A DNA stretch of 64,000 nt from Chitinophaga sp. CF418 (GTDB taxonomy: Bacteria > Bacteroidota > Bacteroidia > Chitinophagales > Chitinophagaceae), in assembly GCF_900142925.1 (NCBI RefSeq), contig NZ_FRCN01000006.1, positions 372,001 through 436,000 of the forward strand, read 5' to 3'. A program made the translations under genes and the position numbers. The notes beneath the pieces are model-generated. The model was not told the DNA's origin and searched no databases. It worked only from the letters and a program-made list of their open reading frames with translations. Each line of letters opens with the position of its first letter. Within the stretch, counting starts at the first letter, position 1. This document shows, one piece after another, positions 16,663 to 25,990 of the stretch.

Positions 16663-17790
16663 TCAATTCCGCACAAAAGCAAAATGCCCGGGAATATCTC
16701 CCGTGGTCACACTCCATTTCTTTTTGCCCGCCGGACTGAAACAATACAATGTACCCGGCAGCAGGTTATCCTTCGCATCCGTTACATAGATCTCTTTAGT
16801 AGTAGGGTCTACGGCTACGCCGGATGGTGTTGTTATCTGCGCATCTGTTCCGTCAGTAATAAACTTATTTGTCAGAATACGCTCGGTTTTAATATCAACA
16901 ATACCATAGCTGACAGTATTCTTATTCGTCACATAACTCCATTCCACGCCATAAACATAGGCGCTGTCGCCCGATATCCAGAGATCACTGACCGCAAGCG
17001 GCAAAGAGTCTTTTACAATATCCAGCTGTGTATCTATCACAAACAGCTTTGAATGCAGATTATAATAATCTCCCCGGGAAGTCACATAAATATCGCCGTA
17101 TTTATCTGCCTTCACACGGTGCAGGTTAACCGCTACATTAATACGTTTTGTCTCTTTGAATGTATTCATATCAATCACCGACAGGGTCCGCTCAAAGTTC
17201 CCCGGACTATATCCCCCGGAATTAGCCACATACATCTTATCTCCTGATAAGGCCATTTCCTCCGGCTGCCGCCCTACGCCTGTAGTACGGATCACCTGTA
17301 AGGTAGCGGTATCAACTTCCGCCACATATCCGTTCACTCCGGATGTTCCACCAGCCGTAGTAGCATAGGAGCTGACATAAGCCTTCCCTTTGTAAAAAGT
17401 AATATACCGGCACGATGGCACATTGATCTGCCCGATACGTTTTGCCGTATGCACATCCATCACTTCTACTTTATCAGACATCGCTATTACAGCATACAGT
17501 TTACCACCATACATTTGCAGGTCATTCCCTACATCTCCCAACTCTTTCGTTGTTCCGGGGTTAATCGCGCTATAAATATTGCTGCTGTAAATACCTGTGC
17601 CGCTATTATAATAATCCAGCGTAGCCAGGTTCATACCCATATTGCCTTCATTCAGCAGATAAAACCCATTGCGCAGACTGTCTGCACCCACATGTGTATC
17701 ATCACCCGGCACGACAGACGCTCCCTTACGACAGGCGACAAACCCCGTAAGCAATCCGCACACAACCAGCAGTGATCTATAAAAACGCAT
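16663..17790 (-). CDS. btuG: BtuG-type surface beta-propeller lipoprotein (DUF5074-like)
   Basis: 375 residues with a lipobox (LLTGFVAC, Cys20). The mature protein opens with GFYLLNEGNMGMNLATLDYY, then has repeated 40-50 residue YVTN-like blades: KLYAVIAMSDKVEVMD, KMYVANSGG, DIYVTSRGDYY and EIYVTDAKD. This is the pattern of the seven-bladed BtuG cobalamin-binding lipoproteins of Bacteroidota, which sit as a lid on BtuB. The gene is three bases downstream of the TonB-dependent receptor gene. The riboswitch upstream of the unit supports B12 as ligand. Confidence 0.85.
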   Translation of the reverse strand: MRFYRSLLVVCGLLTGFVACRKGASVVPGDDTHVGADSLRNGFYLLNEGNMGMNLATLDYYNSGTGIYSSNIYSAINPGTTKELGDVGNDLQMYGGKLYAVIAMSDKVEVMDVHTAKRIGQINVPSCRYITFYKGKAYVSSYATTAGGTSGVNGYVAEVDTATLQVIRTTGVGRQPEEMALSGDKMYVANSGGYSPGNFERTLSVIDMNTFKETKRINVAVNLHRVKADKYGDIYVTSRGDYYNLHSKLFVIDTQLDIVKDSLPLAVSDLWISGDSAYVYGVEWSYVTNKNTVSYGIVDIKTERILTNKFITDGTDAQITTPSGVAVDPTTKEIYVTDAKDNLLPGTLYCFSPAGKKKWSVTTGDIPGHFAFVRN

Positions 17791-17793
17791 AGG

Positions 17794-19812
17794 CTAAAAA
17801 TTTATACTGGCAGTAAGACGGTAATAACGCCCCGGCATCGGGTAGTTAATTACAACGTCATAATACTGGTTAAATATATTGTTTAATTCCCCAGTCAGTT
17901 TTACCAGCTTGCTACCGAACAATAAACTTGTAGTGACAGACACATCGCTGGTATACCAGGGCTCCATGTAATATAGCGGAATATTGGTATTCAGGAAATA
18001 TCTTTCTCCGACATAAATAAAACTGTAGTTCACATCCCATTTGTTCCAGGAGGCATGCGCCATGAACGATCCGCTATGTACAGGAATGTAGGCAATCTGG
18101 TCCTTATAGTTGACCTCTGCCGGATTGCTCATGTCCATCGCCTTCTGATAAGTATACTTCACAGCAAAGTCCGTCTTCACAGCCTGCAGCAATACAGGCG
18201 ATAACTGCACACCGGCGTCAATGCCATAAATGTCTACCGAGCCTATGTTCTGCATCATCCATTGGAAATTACGTCCCGGAGAAGCTACAATCTTATCCTT
18301 CACATGCGTGTAATATACGTCTGCCTGCAGGGAGAAGAATTGCAGAAAGCCGGCTGAAGTCCTCGTATATCCTGTTCCGACATTATACTGTTTAGCATAT
18401 TCCGGCCGTAATGCAGGATTGCCCACAGTACTATAGTACATGTCATTAAAGGTCGGCATACGAAAACTATTCTTGTAGAATGCCCTTAGTTTCAGGTCCT
18501 CTCCGCGAAAAGGTTGCCAGGAGGCTAATACGGTAGGGGTTAACGCACGAAAATCCCGGCCTGCTGTATAGGCTTTAGTCGTTTCATTCACGATAGTAGC
18601 CAGCAGATTTCCCTGCAGCGCTACTGGTCCCAGGTGCAGCTGTGTAGCTGCCGCCCCCAGTGTGCTGTAACGGGTGGGAATCGCGAAATGATCAAGATTG
18701 ACAGCCGTCATTTCATTCACCTGGAAGTCGGCCGACAAGGCTACATCCCAGAAAGAAGTGATCTTATACTGATTGGCAGAAGAGATATAATATTCTTTCT
18801 GCTGATAACGGTTCATCAAAGGGCCATCCACCGTAACAATAGCCGTATCCAGGTAGCGGACATAGTCATACATGAACTTCGCATTCAGCAGCATGGTATA
18901 CCGCTTTCCGAATTGCTTTTTATAAGATGATTGTATGAACAGGTTACGGTCCCACTGATGTTGTCCGTTGAGGAATTTATTACTGACAATAGCACCCGGC
19001 AGTCCGCGTGTGGAATTATAATAATATACCTTCGCCTGCCAGCTGCTGCTGTCCCTGAATTGTCCGTACAACCCTGCTTCTACACGGGCAGCTTCTATCG
19101 CCGCATTTTCTCTGACAGCAGTAGTATCGTAGGTGCCGTTGGTATACCTGAACTTATACCTGCCATTACCGTGCAGCCATTCACTGCTCACTACAGCAGA
19201 TAAACGCTCAGACAGGCGTTGCTCCAATCTCACCGATGGGTTCACCAGTCCAAAAGACCCTGTTTTAAAAGCCACCTTTCCATGTGTCCTTTCTCCCTCC
19301 CGGAACACTGGCTTACGGGACTGCAGATAAATAGCCGAAGCGGCTGCAAATCCCTTCGCCGGTTGAAGCAGCACACCCTTCTGTGCATTGTAGAGATCTA
19401 TCTGTTCTATATTATCCAGTGAAAACCGTCCCAGGTCCACCGTTCCATTCTGGGCATTGCCCAGCTGTATGCCGTCATAGAATACACCGGTATGATTGGT
19501 GCCCATACTGCGTACATTCAGTGTCTTCAATCCTCCCAATCCACCGTAATCCTTCAGCTGTACACCTGAAAAGAACCGTACGGCATCCGCAACGGAAAGA
19601 CTGTTCATCTTTTCCAGTGCAATACCACTTAGTGTCTGTACCGGCGATACGGGATTACTTCTGTCTGAGAAGATCGTCACTCCCTGTAACATCCTGGCAG
19701 CTGCTGTGTCTTTAGCAGGCAGCGCCACTTTATCCTGTGCATGAAGCCTGCCAACGGCTGTCATGCACAGAATAAAAAGAGATACAGATCGTATGTAGTG
19801 GCGATTGTTCAA
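17794..19812 (-). CDS. btuB: TonB-dependent outer-membrane receptor, vitamin B12 type (BtuB-like)
   Basis: 672 residues with a signal peptide (SLFILCMTAVGRLHA). It has a plug domain (about 55-165: LSGIALEKMNSLSVADAVRFF, then a VRSMGTNHTGVFYDG motif) and a beta-barrel of alternating aromatic strands ending YRLTASINF, with a terminal Phe. The size is that of BtuB rather than of the roughly 1000-residue SusC proteins, and there is no N-terminal CarboxypepD_reg repeat. Its setting between two BtuG-type lipoproteins and behind a cobalamin riboswitch makes cobalamin the likely substrate. Confidence 0.88.
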   Translation of the reverse strand: MNNRHYIRSVSLFILCMTAVGRLHAQDKVALPAKDTAAARMLQGVTIFSDRSNPVSPVQTLSGIALEKMNSLSVADAVRFFSGVQLKDYGGLGGLKTLNVRSMGTNHTGVFYDGIQLGNAQNGTVDLGRFSLDNIEQIDLYNAQKGVLLQPAKGFAAASAIYLQSRKPVFREGERTHGKVAFKTGSFGLVNPSVRLEQRLSERLSAVVSSEWLHGNGRYKFRYTNGTYDTTAVRENAAIEAARVEAGLYGQFRDSSSWQAKVYYYNSTRGLPGAIVSNKFLNGQHQWDRNLFIQSSYKKQFGKRYTMLLNAKFMYDYVRYLDTAIVTVDGPLMNRYQQKEYYISSANQYKITSFWDVALSADFQVNEMTAVNLDHFAIPTRYSTLGAAATQLHLGPVALQGNLLATIVNETTKAYTAGRDFRALTPTVLASWQPFRGEDLKLRAFYKNSFRMPTFNDMYYSTVGNPALRPEYAKQYNVGTGYTRTSAGFLQFFSLQADVYYTHVKDKIVASPGRNFQWMMQNIGSVDIYGIDAGVQLSPVLLQAVKTDFAVKYTYQKAMDMSNPAEVNYKDQIAYIPVHSGSFMAHASWNKWDVNYSFIYVGERYFLNTNIPLYYMEPWYTSDVSVTTSLLFGSKLVKLTGELNNIFNQYYDVVINYPMPGRYYRLTASINF

Positions 19813-19827
19813 GCGTGTCTCAATGAA

Positions 19828-20886
19828 TTAACGGAAAACAGCCATACCAGGGAAATAGAATCCCTCGTAAGTCTTGCTGTGCTGCAAGGCTCCTGTAGTC
19901 GCATTGTGTATATAGATCGTATTGTTGGGATCAGACCCATAGAGATTTGTATTACTGTTCAATATCAGGTAATTCCTCTTTTTATCATACCCGATACCTT
20001 TTCCGTAGAAGTATTGTCCTGCAGGCAGGGTAATGAACGGCGTGCCAAGAGATGCTGCATCACCAGTATAACGGTATACCTTGTTAGCGCCTGAAATGAT
20101 AAAAATAGCATTATCTGTAGTCGATGCCACTATAGAGCTATTGATATATGTCCATTCGTTAAAATAAACGGGGAACCCGGTAGTGATACTATCCACAGCC
20201 AGTGTAGAAGCATTGATCTTCTTCAGCTGTGTAGCGGATGCTGCCCAGACATTACCATCTTTGCTCTGTACAAAGCCTGACACCGCTGTTCCCAGCTTCT
20301 TCGCCACACTGTAATCATTGGCATTCAGGGCTACGATACCATCTTTCACCGACATTACAAATATATAATTACCGCTTTTGATCATATCTCTTACTTCACC
20401 ATCCACACTGCTGATCTTTGTACCCAATGTCAGCGGAGACAGGGTAACAGGATACAGTCCCACGCCGGTACTGAGCACCCCCCTGCTGTCATCCACTCCC
20501 AGGAATGCGCGTCCGTCATGTCCCGGCAAACTGTCCACCCGTCCGGTCTCTTGCAATGTTGCGGCATCAGTTGCTACAAACGGACCATCATATTTACCTA
20601 CCAGGTATAACTTACCATTGTAAACAGTACCAAACTGCATAGTAGTGGAAGAAGTACCCAGCTTTTTACCGGGATTCTCTGCAGAATAAGCATACTTGTA
20701 AATAGAATCCTTGTCGTAATCATAGTAGTTCACATCACCGGCAGCAAAACCGAAATTCCCTTCACTGATCATATAAAACCCATTGTCATACTTACCCGCG
20801 GGAGGCGCTACCGCATCATCATTTGAACAAGAGGCCACTGTAAACAGCAGACCGGCCACTAACCAATTGCGTAAATTTTTATGCAT
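19828..20886 (-). CDS. Second BtuG-like beta-propeller lipoprotein (DUF5074-like)
   Basis: 352 residues with a lipobox (LLFTVASC, Cys20). The mature start GKYDNGFYMISEGNFGFAAGDVNYYDYD parallels the other propeller protein at 16663-17790, including the GFY-(L/I)-x-EGN motif. Several blade-like repeats follow: KLYLVGKYDGPFVATD, YIFVMSVKDGIVALN, NVWAASATQLKKIN and YLILNSNTNLYG. It is the first gene after the cobalamin riboswitch, 15 bp before the receptor gene. Two diverged propellers in one locus suggest different cobamides or two steps of capture; that is inference. Confidence 0.85.
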   Translation of the reverse strand: MHKNLRNWLVAGLLFTVASCSNDDAVAPPAGKYDNGFYMISEGNFGFAAGDVNYYDYDKDSIYKYAYSAENPGKKLGTSSTTMQFGTVYNGKLYLVGKYDGPFVATDAATLQETGRVDSLPGHDGRAFLGVDDSRGVLSTGVGLYPVTLSPLTLGTKISSVDGEVRDMIKSGNYIFVMSVKDGIVALNANDYSVAKKLGTAVSGFVQSKDGNVWAASATQLKKINASTLAVDSITTGFPVYFNEWTYINSSIVASTTDNAIFIISGANKVYRYTGDAASLGTPFITLPAGQYFYGKGIGYDKKRNYLILNSNTNLYGSDPNNTIYIHNATTGALQHSKTYEGFYFPGMAVFR

Positions 20887-21071
20887 AATTCGAACGTTTA
20901 TCTCGGTTGATGAATACCATGACCTTCATTCAGCTGAATAGACAAATTCAGGTAATCTTGTCTACAGTGACTTTCTTACCGGCACCAATAAATTGATAGA
21001 ATAAGAAACAGCGCCTCTACAGGCTGTAACTGCATCAAGTGTCTTTCACCCGAAGGCACGGAATGTCGGTT

Positions 21072-21270
21072 GCTATTGGCAGGTCTTCTGGCTCTCCTGC
21101 TTTTTCCGGGCCTTCCCGTTCGCCGGAGGCGAACAGTGGCAATTGGGAGATTGAGTGTCCGGAAAAACCGATCGTTGTGTGCGATGCAGGATTACAGCTA
21201 CGGGGATAGCTCCGGATTTACACCGGATTCCCTATTAATTCACCATCCGGTGAAACCAAATGCGGCACAA
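21072..21270 (-). ncRNA. Cobalamin riboswitch
   Basis: On the minus strand the conserved elements appear in order: the 5' TTTGGTT...GGTGAAT segment (21241-21262 region), GGGAATCCGGTGTAAATCCGG, the GCTATCCCCGTAGCTG core, GCCACTG (21134-21140), GGGAAGG (21111-21117), and the B12 box agccagaagacctgcc (21078-21093). This is the consensus arrangement of coenzyme-B12-type riboswitches. The first gene controlled is the propeller lipoprotein at 20886, with about 190 nt between the box and its start codon. High cobalamin should repress the uptake locus. Confidence 0.97.
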
Positions 21271-21318
21271 ACCTACAGTATGAGTAGTTAATATCCAAAA
21301 AGAAAAATAGATAGTATC

Positions 21319-23241
21319 TTGCCGCAGAATATCAAAACTGTTCTGTTGAAACATCTATTCCTGCTGGTAGCAATCTTCTTCGGAAGCTATGCCAGTTATG
21401 CCCAAAGCCCGCTCAATAAAACGGTTACCGTTGATGCCGACCGCCAACCCCTTGCTGTAGTACTAGATAACATTAGCATGCAGGGCGGATTTCACTTTTC
21501 TTATGTAAAGGAATTTATTCATGATGACAGCCTCGTAACAGTACATGTGAATAACAAGTCTGTTAAACAGGTCCTGGATATGTTGTTCCAGGGCAATTTC
21601 CAGTTCCGTGAAATAGGTAACCAGGTTATCATACAACCCGGTACCTCTTCCAAAGAGAAATGGTTCGTGGTAAGCGGCCATGTAAAAGACGCCGTTACAG
21701 GGTCTCCCATCAGCAATGCCAGCGTCTATGAAAGGATGCAGCTCATCTCCACCATGACAAATGAACTGGGCTATTATAAGATACGTTTGCGTGAAAAGGA
21801 AAGGACCGCGGCCATGCTGACTGTCAGTAAGGAACTGTACCGCGATACCATTATGCTGATACTCACCGGGCATGACCAGGAACTGGATGCCAGCATTAAG
21901 CCAGCCCCACCTATACAGCTGAGTGTAGTAGACATAAATAAGTATTCCCATGTGGAGCAGACCATGTTCGGCCGCTTCTTCCTGTCCTCCCGCCAACGGA
22001 TGCAGAGCCTCAACCTGAGTGAGTTCTTTACCAAACAGCCTTACCAGTACTCTCTGGTACCCGCTATTGGTACACATGGTAAAATAGGCTCGCAGGTGAT
22101 CAATAAATTTTCCCTGAACCTGATTGGTGGTTATACTGCCGGTCTTCGTGGGGTTGAACTGGCCAGTGTGTTCAACATCGATCAGAAGGATGTGAAGTGG
22201 GTGCAGATGGCAGGTGTGTTTAATATCGTCGGCGGACGTATGACCGGCGTGCAGCTGGCCGGAATACATAACCACACCATGGATTCACTGAAAGGTGTAC
22301 AGGCAGCCGGGATAAGCAATGTGCTGAAATATGGTTTCCACGGGGTACAGGCGAGCGGCATATATAACCAGACGGGCAGCGATTCAAAAGGTGCACAACT
22401 TTCAGGCGCTATCAGCCATGCCGGTGGTAATACCAGGGGCGTGCAGGCAGCCGGCGCCATTAGTGTGGCAAGAGGAGTCATTAGCGGTGCACAGCTGGCA
22501 GGATTCGTCAACTACGCCCAGGGAATTGGAGGTGCACAGATTGCCGGCGCTGTAAATGTCAACATCGATACCACCAACGGCGCACAGATATCCGGCGCCA
22601 TTAATTATACCAAACGACTGAAAGGCGCACAGATTGCCGGCGCGGTGAATGTCAGCATAGATACGACCAGCGGTACCCAGATATCCGGTCTGGTGAATTA
22701 TGCGGGCATCCTCAAAGGCGTACAGATCGGACTATTGAACTACGCCGACTCCTCCGACGGTTACAGCATAGGCCTGATCAGCATCGTGCGGAGAGGTTAT
22801 CACCAGGTACAGATCTATACCAACGAGGTCCTTGACCTGAACATAGCCTACAAATCCGGCAACAGGAAGCTATATAGCCTCCTGCTGGCAGGTATGAGCC
22901 TGGGCAACAAGAGGGCCTACTCCTTCGGTTACGGTATCGGGCATGATTTCAAATTATCTCCTGTGACTTTTATTACTGCGGAAACTACCTCTCAATTCCT
23001 CTACGTTGGCAACTGGAACTCTACCAATACGATGATCAGGCTGCAGGCTGCCTGGAACAGGCGGCTGGCAAAAAAGATCACCTTCTTTGCCGGTCCGACG
23101 TTTACCGTTTATCATAGCGACAAACTGGATGTGTCTGAACCGGAACATGAAATAAAGGTTCCCAGACACTATAGCCCCTTCGATTTTGGCGACGGTCTCC
23201 TGGGTTGGTTCGGCTGGCATATCGGCATCGGGTTTTTCTAG
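21319..23241 (+). CDS. Outer-membrane surface-repeat protein with STN-like N-terminus
   Basis: 640 residues. No ATG precedes the signal peptide, so translation probably starts at the TTG at 21319 (then PQNIKTVLLKHLFLLVAIFFGSY). After an STN-like domain (about 30-110: KTVTVDADRQPLAVVLDNIS) and a CarboxypepD_reg-like beta-sandwich (about 118-195) comes a long repeat, about 275-480. Its unit is a G-(V/A)-Q-x-(A/S)-G-x-x-N word repeated more than ten times (GVQLAGIHN, GVQAAGISN, GAQIAGAVN, GAQISGAIN). The pattern resembles the LA_2272-type surface repeat. The last 150 residues look like a small barrel ending in Phe. Probably a surface protein; ligand unknown. Its promoter must lie in or next to the divergent riboswitch DNA. 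Confidence 0.75.
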   Translation: MPQNIKTVLLKHLFLLVAIFFGSYASYAQSPLNKTVTVDADRQPLAVVLDNISMQGGFHFSYVKEFIHDDSLVTVHVNNKSVKQVLDMLFQGNFQFREIGNQVIIQPGTSSKEKWFVVSGHVKDAVTGSPISNASVYERMQLISTMTNELGYYKIRLREKERTAAMLTVSKELYRDTIMLILTGHDQELDASIKPAPPIQLSVVDINKYSHVEQTMFGRFFLSSRQRMQSLNLSEFFTKQPYQYSLVPAIGTHGKIGSQVINKFSLNLIGGYTAGLRGVELASVFNIDQKDVKWVQMAGVFNIVGGRMTGVQLAGIHNHTMDSLKGVQAAGISNVLKYGFHGVQASGIYNQTGSDSKGAQLSGAISHAGGNTRGVQAAGAISVARGVISGAQLAGFVNYAQGIGGAQIAGAVNVNIDTTNGAQISGAINYTKRLKGAQIAGAVNVSIDTTSGTQISGLVNYAGILKGVQIGLLNYADSSDGYSIGLISIVRRGYHQVQIYTNEVLDLNIAYKSGNRKLYSLLLAGMSLGNKRAYSFGYGIGHDFKLSPVTFITAETTSQFLYVGNWNSTNTMIRLQAAWNRRLAKKITFFAGPTFTVYHSDKLDVSEPEHEIKVPRHYSPFDFGDGLLGWFGWHIGIGFF

Positions 23242-23250
23242 ATTATTTGG

Positions 23251-23258
23251 TAAATTTG
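23251..23258 (+). promoter_or_regulatory. Possible Bacteroidota -7 box before aguB
   Basis: TAAATTTG matches the TAnnTTTG consensus, 39 bp before the aguB start. A clear TTTG at -33 is not evident, so the call is tentative. Confidence 0.4.
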
Positions 23259-23297
23259 CGCCTTCATTTTCTAAACGGTAAAATTTAAACTCAGGTA

Positions 23298-24173
23298 ATG
23301 TCAAAAGTTAAAGTAGGTTTTGTGCAAATGTCCTGCAGCAAAGACAAGGCTGAAAACCTTGCCAAGGCTACCAAAGGTATCCGCGACGCCGCCGCTAAAG
23401 GTGCGCAGATCGTTTGTTTGCAGGAATTGTTTACTTCCCTTTATTTCTGTGATGTGGAGGATTATGATAATTTCTCCCTGGCAGAACCTATTCCCGGTCC
23501 GTCTACCGACTCCCTCCAGAAAGTAGCGGCAGAACTGGGCGTGGTGATCATCGCCTCCCTCTTCGAAAAACGTACGCAGGGTATCTACCACAACACCACT
23601 GCCGTACTGGACGCAGACGGGACCTACCTGGGTAAATACCGTAAAATGCATATCCCGGACGATCCGGCTTATTACGAGAAATTCTACTTCACCCCGGGCG
23701 ACCTGGGATATAAAGTCTTCAAGACAAAATTCGGCACCCTGGGTGTACTCATCTGCTGGGACCAGTGGTATCCGGAAGCTGCCAGGATCACTGCCCTTAT
23801 GGGCGCTGAAATACTGTTCTATCCAACCGCTATCGGCTGGGCTACCTCCCAGGACGAAGCTACCAACACAGAACAGTACAACGCATGGCAGACCATCCAG
23901 CGCAGTCATGCCGTTGCCAATGGCATACACGTGGTAAGTGTGAATCGTGTAGGCTTCGAACAGGATGGCCGCATGAAATTCTGGGGTGGTTCCTTCATTT
24001 CCAATCCTTTCGGTACTATTATCTACCAGGCGTCTCACGACCAGGAAGAAGTGTACGTGCAGGAACTGGACCTGAATACGACCGACAGGTACCGCACTCA
24101 CTGGCCGTTTCTGCGCGACAGAAGAATTGATTCCTACGCTCCTATCACCAAAAGATTTATCGACGAAGCATAA
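23298..24173 (+). CDS. aguB: N-carbamoylputrescine amidase
   Basis: A 291-residue nitrilase-superfamily enzyme that would hydrolyse N-carbamoylputrescine to putrescine, CO2 and ammonia. The Glu-Lys-Cys triad is visible: Glu43 in CLQELF, Lys116 in GKYRKMHIPDD and Cys153 in VLICWDQWYPEAAR. The WDQWYPE and KFYFTPGDLGY segments are specific to the carbamoylputrescine amidase branch. The stop TAA overlaps the ATG of aguA (TAATG), so the two are translationally coupled. Cytoplasmic. Confidence 0.96.
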   Translation: MSKVKVGFVQMSCSKDKAENLAKATKGIRDAAAKGAQIVCLQELFTSLYFCDVEDYDNFSLAEPIPGPSTDSLQKVAAELGVVIIASLFEKRTQGIYHNTTAVLDADGTYLGKYRKMHIPDDPAYYEKFYFTPGDLGYKVFKTKFGTLGVLICWDQWYPEAARITALMGAEILFYPTAIGWATSQDEATNTEQYNAWQTIQRSHAVANGIHVVSVNRVGFEQDGRMKFWGGSFISNPFGTIIYQASHDQEEVYVQELDLNTTDRYRTHWPFLRDRRIDSYAPITKRFIDEA

Positions 24174-25222
24174 TGAACGGACTACCAACCTTGAAACAGC
24201 AGGGATACTTTTTCCCTGCCGAATTCCATCCGCATGTCGCTACCTGGTTGAGCTGGCCTCATAAAGAAGCCAGCTGGCCCGGAAAGATCCAAACGATCTA
24301 TCCTTACTACAGCCAGTTTGTAAAATACCTGGCAGAAAGTGAACTGGTCCGTATCAATGTGAATGATGAAGCCATGAAGGCTTTCGCTATCGGTCACCTG
24401 CGCAATGCCGGTGTCAACATGGATAAGGTGGAATTCTTCCTCCACCCCACCAACGATGCCTGGTGCCGCGACCATGGCCCTGCCTTCCTCATCAACCCGG
24501 CTGCTGAACAGAAAAAGGTCATTGTAGACTGGAATTATAACGCCTGGGGCGGTAAATACCCTCCCTTCGATAAGGACGATGTAGTCCCTACCCGTATCGC
24601 CGAACATTTCAAGCTGCCGGTATACAATCCCGGTATCATCATGGAAGGTGGCTCTGTAGAATTTAACGGGAAAGGTACTTTGCTGACCTCCGGCTGCTGC
24701 CTGCTGAACGAAAACCGTAATCCGCACCTGAACAGGGAGCAGATAGAAGGTTACCTGCAGGACTTCTATGGTGTTGACCAGGTATTATGGGTAGATGAGG
24801 GCATCGTAGGAGACGATACTGACGGCCATATTGACGATACTATCCGTTTCGTGAATGAAGACACCGTCCTCACAGTTGTGGAAAGCAACAAGCAGGACGA
24901 AAACTACGAACTGCTGCAGGGTAACCTACGCCAGTTACAGCAAATGCGCCTGTTGAACGGTAAACAGCTGAACGTGGTGGAACTGCCTATGCCGGATGCT
25001 GTAGTATATGACGACCAGCGCCTCCCGGCCTCATATGCTAATTTTTATATCAGCAATAAGCATGTGATCGTTCCCGTTTACAACTGTAAAAACGACGATA
25101 AGGCATTACAAATTATTGCAGAATGTTTTAAAGACCGTGAAGTGGTGGGAATTGACTCAACCGAGATCATCTGGGGCCTGGGTAGCTTCCACTGCCTGAG
25201 CCAGCAGGAACCTGCTGTTTAA
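24173..25222 (+). CDS. aguA: Agmatine deiminase
   Basis: A 349-residue member of the peptidylarginine-deiminase-like guanidino-group-modifying family. It would convert agmatine to N-carbamoylputrescine, the substrate of the preceding amidase. Key regions are WLSWPHKEASWPG near the N-terminus, NDAWCRDHGP, the EGGSVEFNGKGTLLT strand, the active-site DGHIDD, and the catalytic Cys at about 341 in GSFHCLSQQ. Together the pair forms the complete agmatine-to-putrescine branch; no arginine decarboxylase gene is in the window. A strong terminator follows. Confidence 0.96.
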   Translation: MNGLPTLKQQGYFFPAEFHPHVATWLSWPHKEASWPGKIQTIYPYYSQFVKYLAESELVRINVNDEAMKAFAIGHLRNAGVNMDKVEFFLHPTNDAWCRDHGPAFLINPAAEQKKVIVDWNYNAWGGKYPPFDKDDVVPTRIAEHFKLPVYNPGIIMEGGSVEFNGKGTLLTSGCCLLNENRNPHLNREQIEGYLQDFYGVDQVLWVDEGIVGDDTDGHIDDTIRFVNEDTVLTVVESNKQDENYELLQGNLRQLQQMRLLNGKQLNVVELPMPDAVVYDDQRLPASYANFYISNKHVIVPVYNCKNDDKALQIIAECFKDREVVGIDSTEIIWGLGSFHCLSQQEPAV

Positions 25223-25242
25223 AATGGTTATAAATGCTATTT

Positions 25243-25283
25243 AAAGCCTGTTAGGGGATTAATCTCCTGGCAGGCTTTTCCCT
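25243..25283 (+). terminator. Terminator after aguA
   Basis: The stem aaagcctg (25243-25250) pairs with caggcttt (25271-25278), with additional inner pairing aggggatt/aatctcct, followed by a short T/C tail. Confidence 0.8.
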
Positions 25284-25726
25284 TGCCTTCATTTTCCAAA
25301 TTATGAGCTTATAGCGCCTTATTTACGGACGAGTCTGCATTTCACACCTACCTCCCCCGTTGAAATAGCTTTCGTCCTATAGCCGGCTATGCTCCGAAAC
25401 CCGGTATACAGGCTCATTTCACCGTCTTTACCCCAGCCGTTGTATAGCCTTCGCTATAGAACAGTGCCTGTAAAGCTATAGTAGAGCTCCTATATAGCTA
25501 TATCTCCACACCGTTTCCACCTTACTCCTACCGGATTAGCGCCTCATTTAAACACAAGCTGCCATCCTGACATATCGCCTCCCAATTCCCCTCATCTGCA
25601 AAGGCATGTTAAAGGCATGTTAAAGGCATGGATAATGTATGGTATCGTGGCCCAAAATTGGCCCACATACTGGACTGCCAATATTACATTCTAGTGGTTC
25701 ATGTTCGTTCAGCATCCGTTTAAAAC
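25284..25726. other. Non-coding DNA with short repeats
   Basis: No convincing gene. Several ctatag/agctat words (for example 25379-25392 and 25436-25506) make it internally repetitive. An 11-bp word, aaaggcatgtt, occurs about three times in a row at 25600-25632. The word tggccca is duplicated at about 25649-25666. Confidence 0.5.
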
Positions 25727-25839
25727 AGGTACAAGCTTCGTTTCTCCTATGTCTATCTTACGTTCATCCTAGGTTCAAAGACCTAAGATGAACGTAAGAT
25801 AGACATAGGAGAAACGAAGTTTGAGCGAATCTTGTACCT
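25727..25839. repeat. Long near-perfect inverted repeat
   Basis: A 33-bp perfect arm (25736-25768) pairs with 25787-25819. Six more inner bases pair with one mismatch, leaving a 6-base loop (25775-25780). After an 11-base one-sided bulge the outer 9 bp pair again (25727-25735 with 25831-25839). No coding frame uses it and no T-run follows, so it is not an ordinary terminator. Confidence 0.9.
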
Positions 25840-25990
25840 GACTGAATACTATTTGAAAGGCCTCCATCCAACCATATCCCGCACCTCAACCTATGGCCAT
25901 TCCCACCCCCAATGTCATAACATTGTTAAACATCAGTTTACTGCAGAGCTTAAATTAACCTCTTTCACAATTCTTTAGCATTTCACGCGT

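Noticed and set aside
23301..24188. A 295-codon open frame opposite aguB
   Set aside because: The sense strand has the full nitrilase catalytic triad, and the opposite frame is a codon-bias shadow.
25727..25839. Ordinary Rho-independent terminator
   Set aside because: The stem is far too long, there is no T-run on either side, and aguA already has its own terminator at 25243.
25727..25839. Integron attC site
   Set aside because: The arms are almost perfectly complementary with no conserved R/L boxes visible, and no integron integrase or cassette array is nearby.
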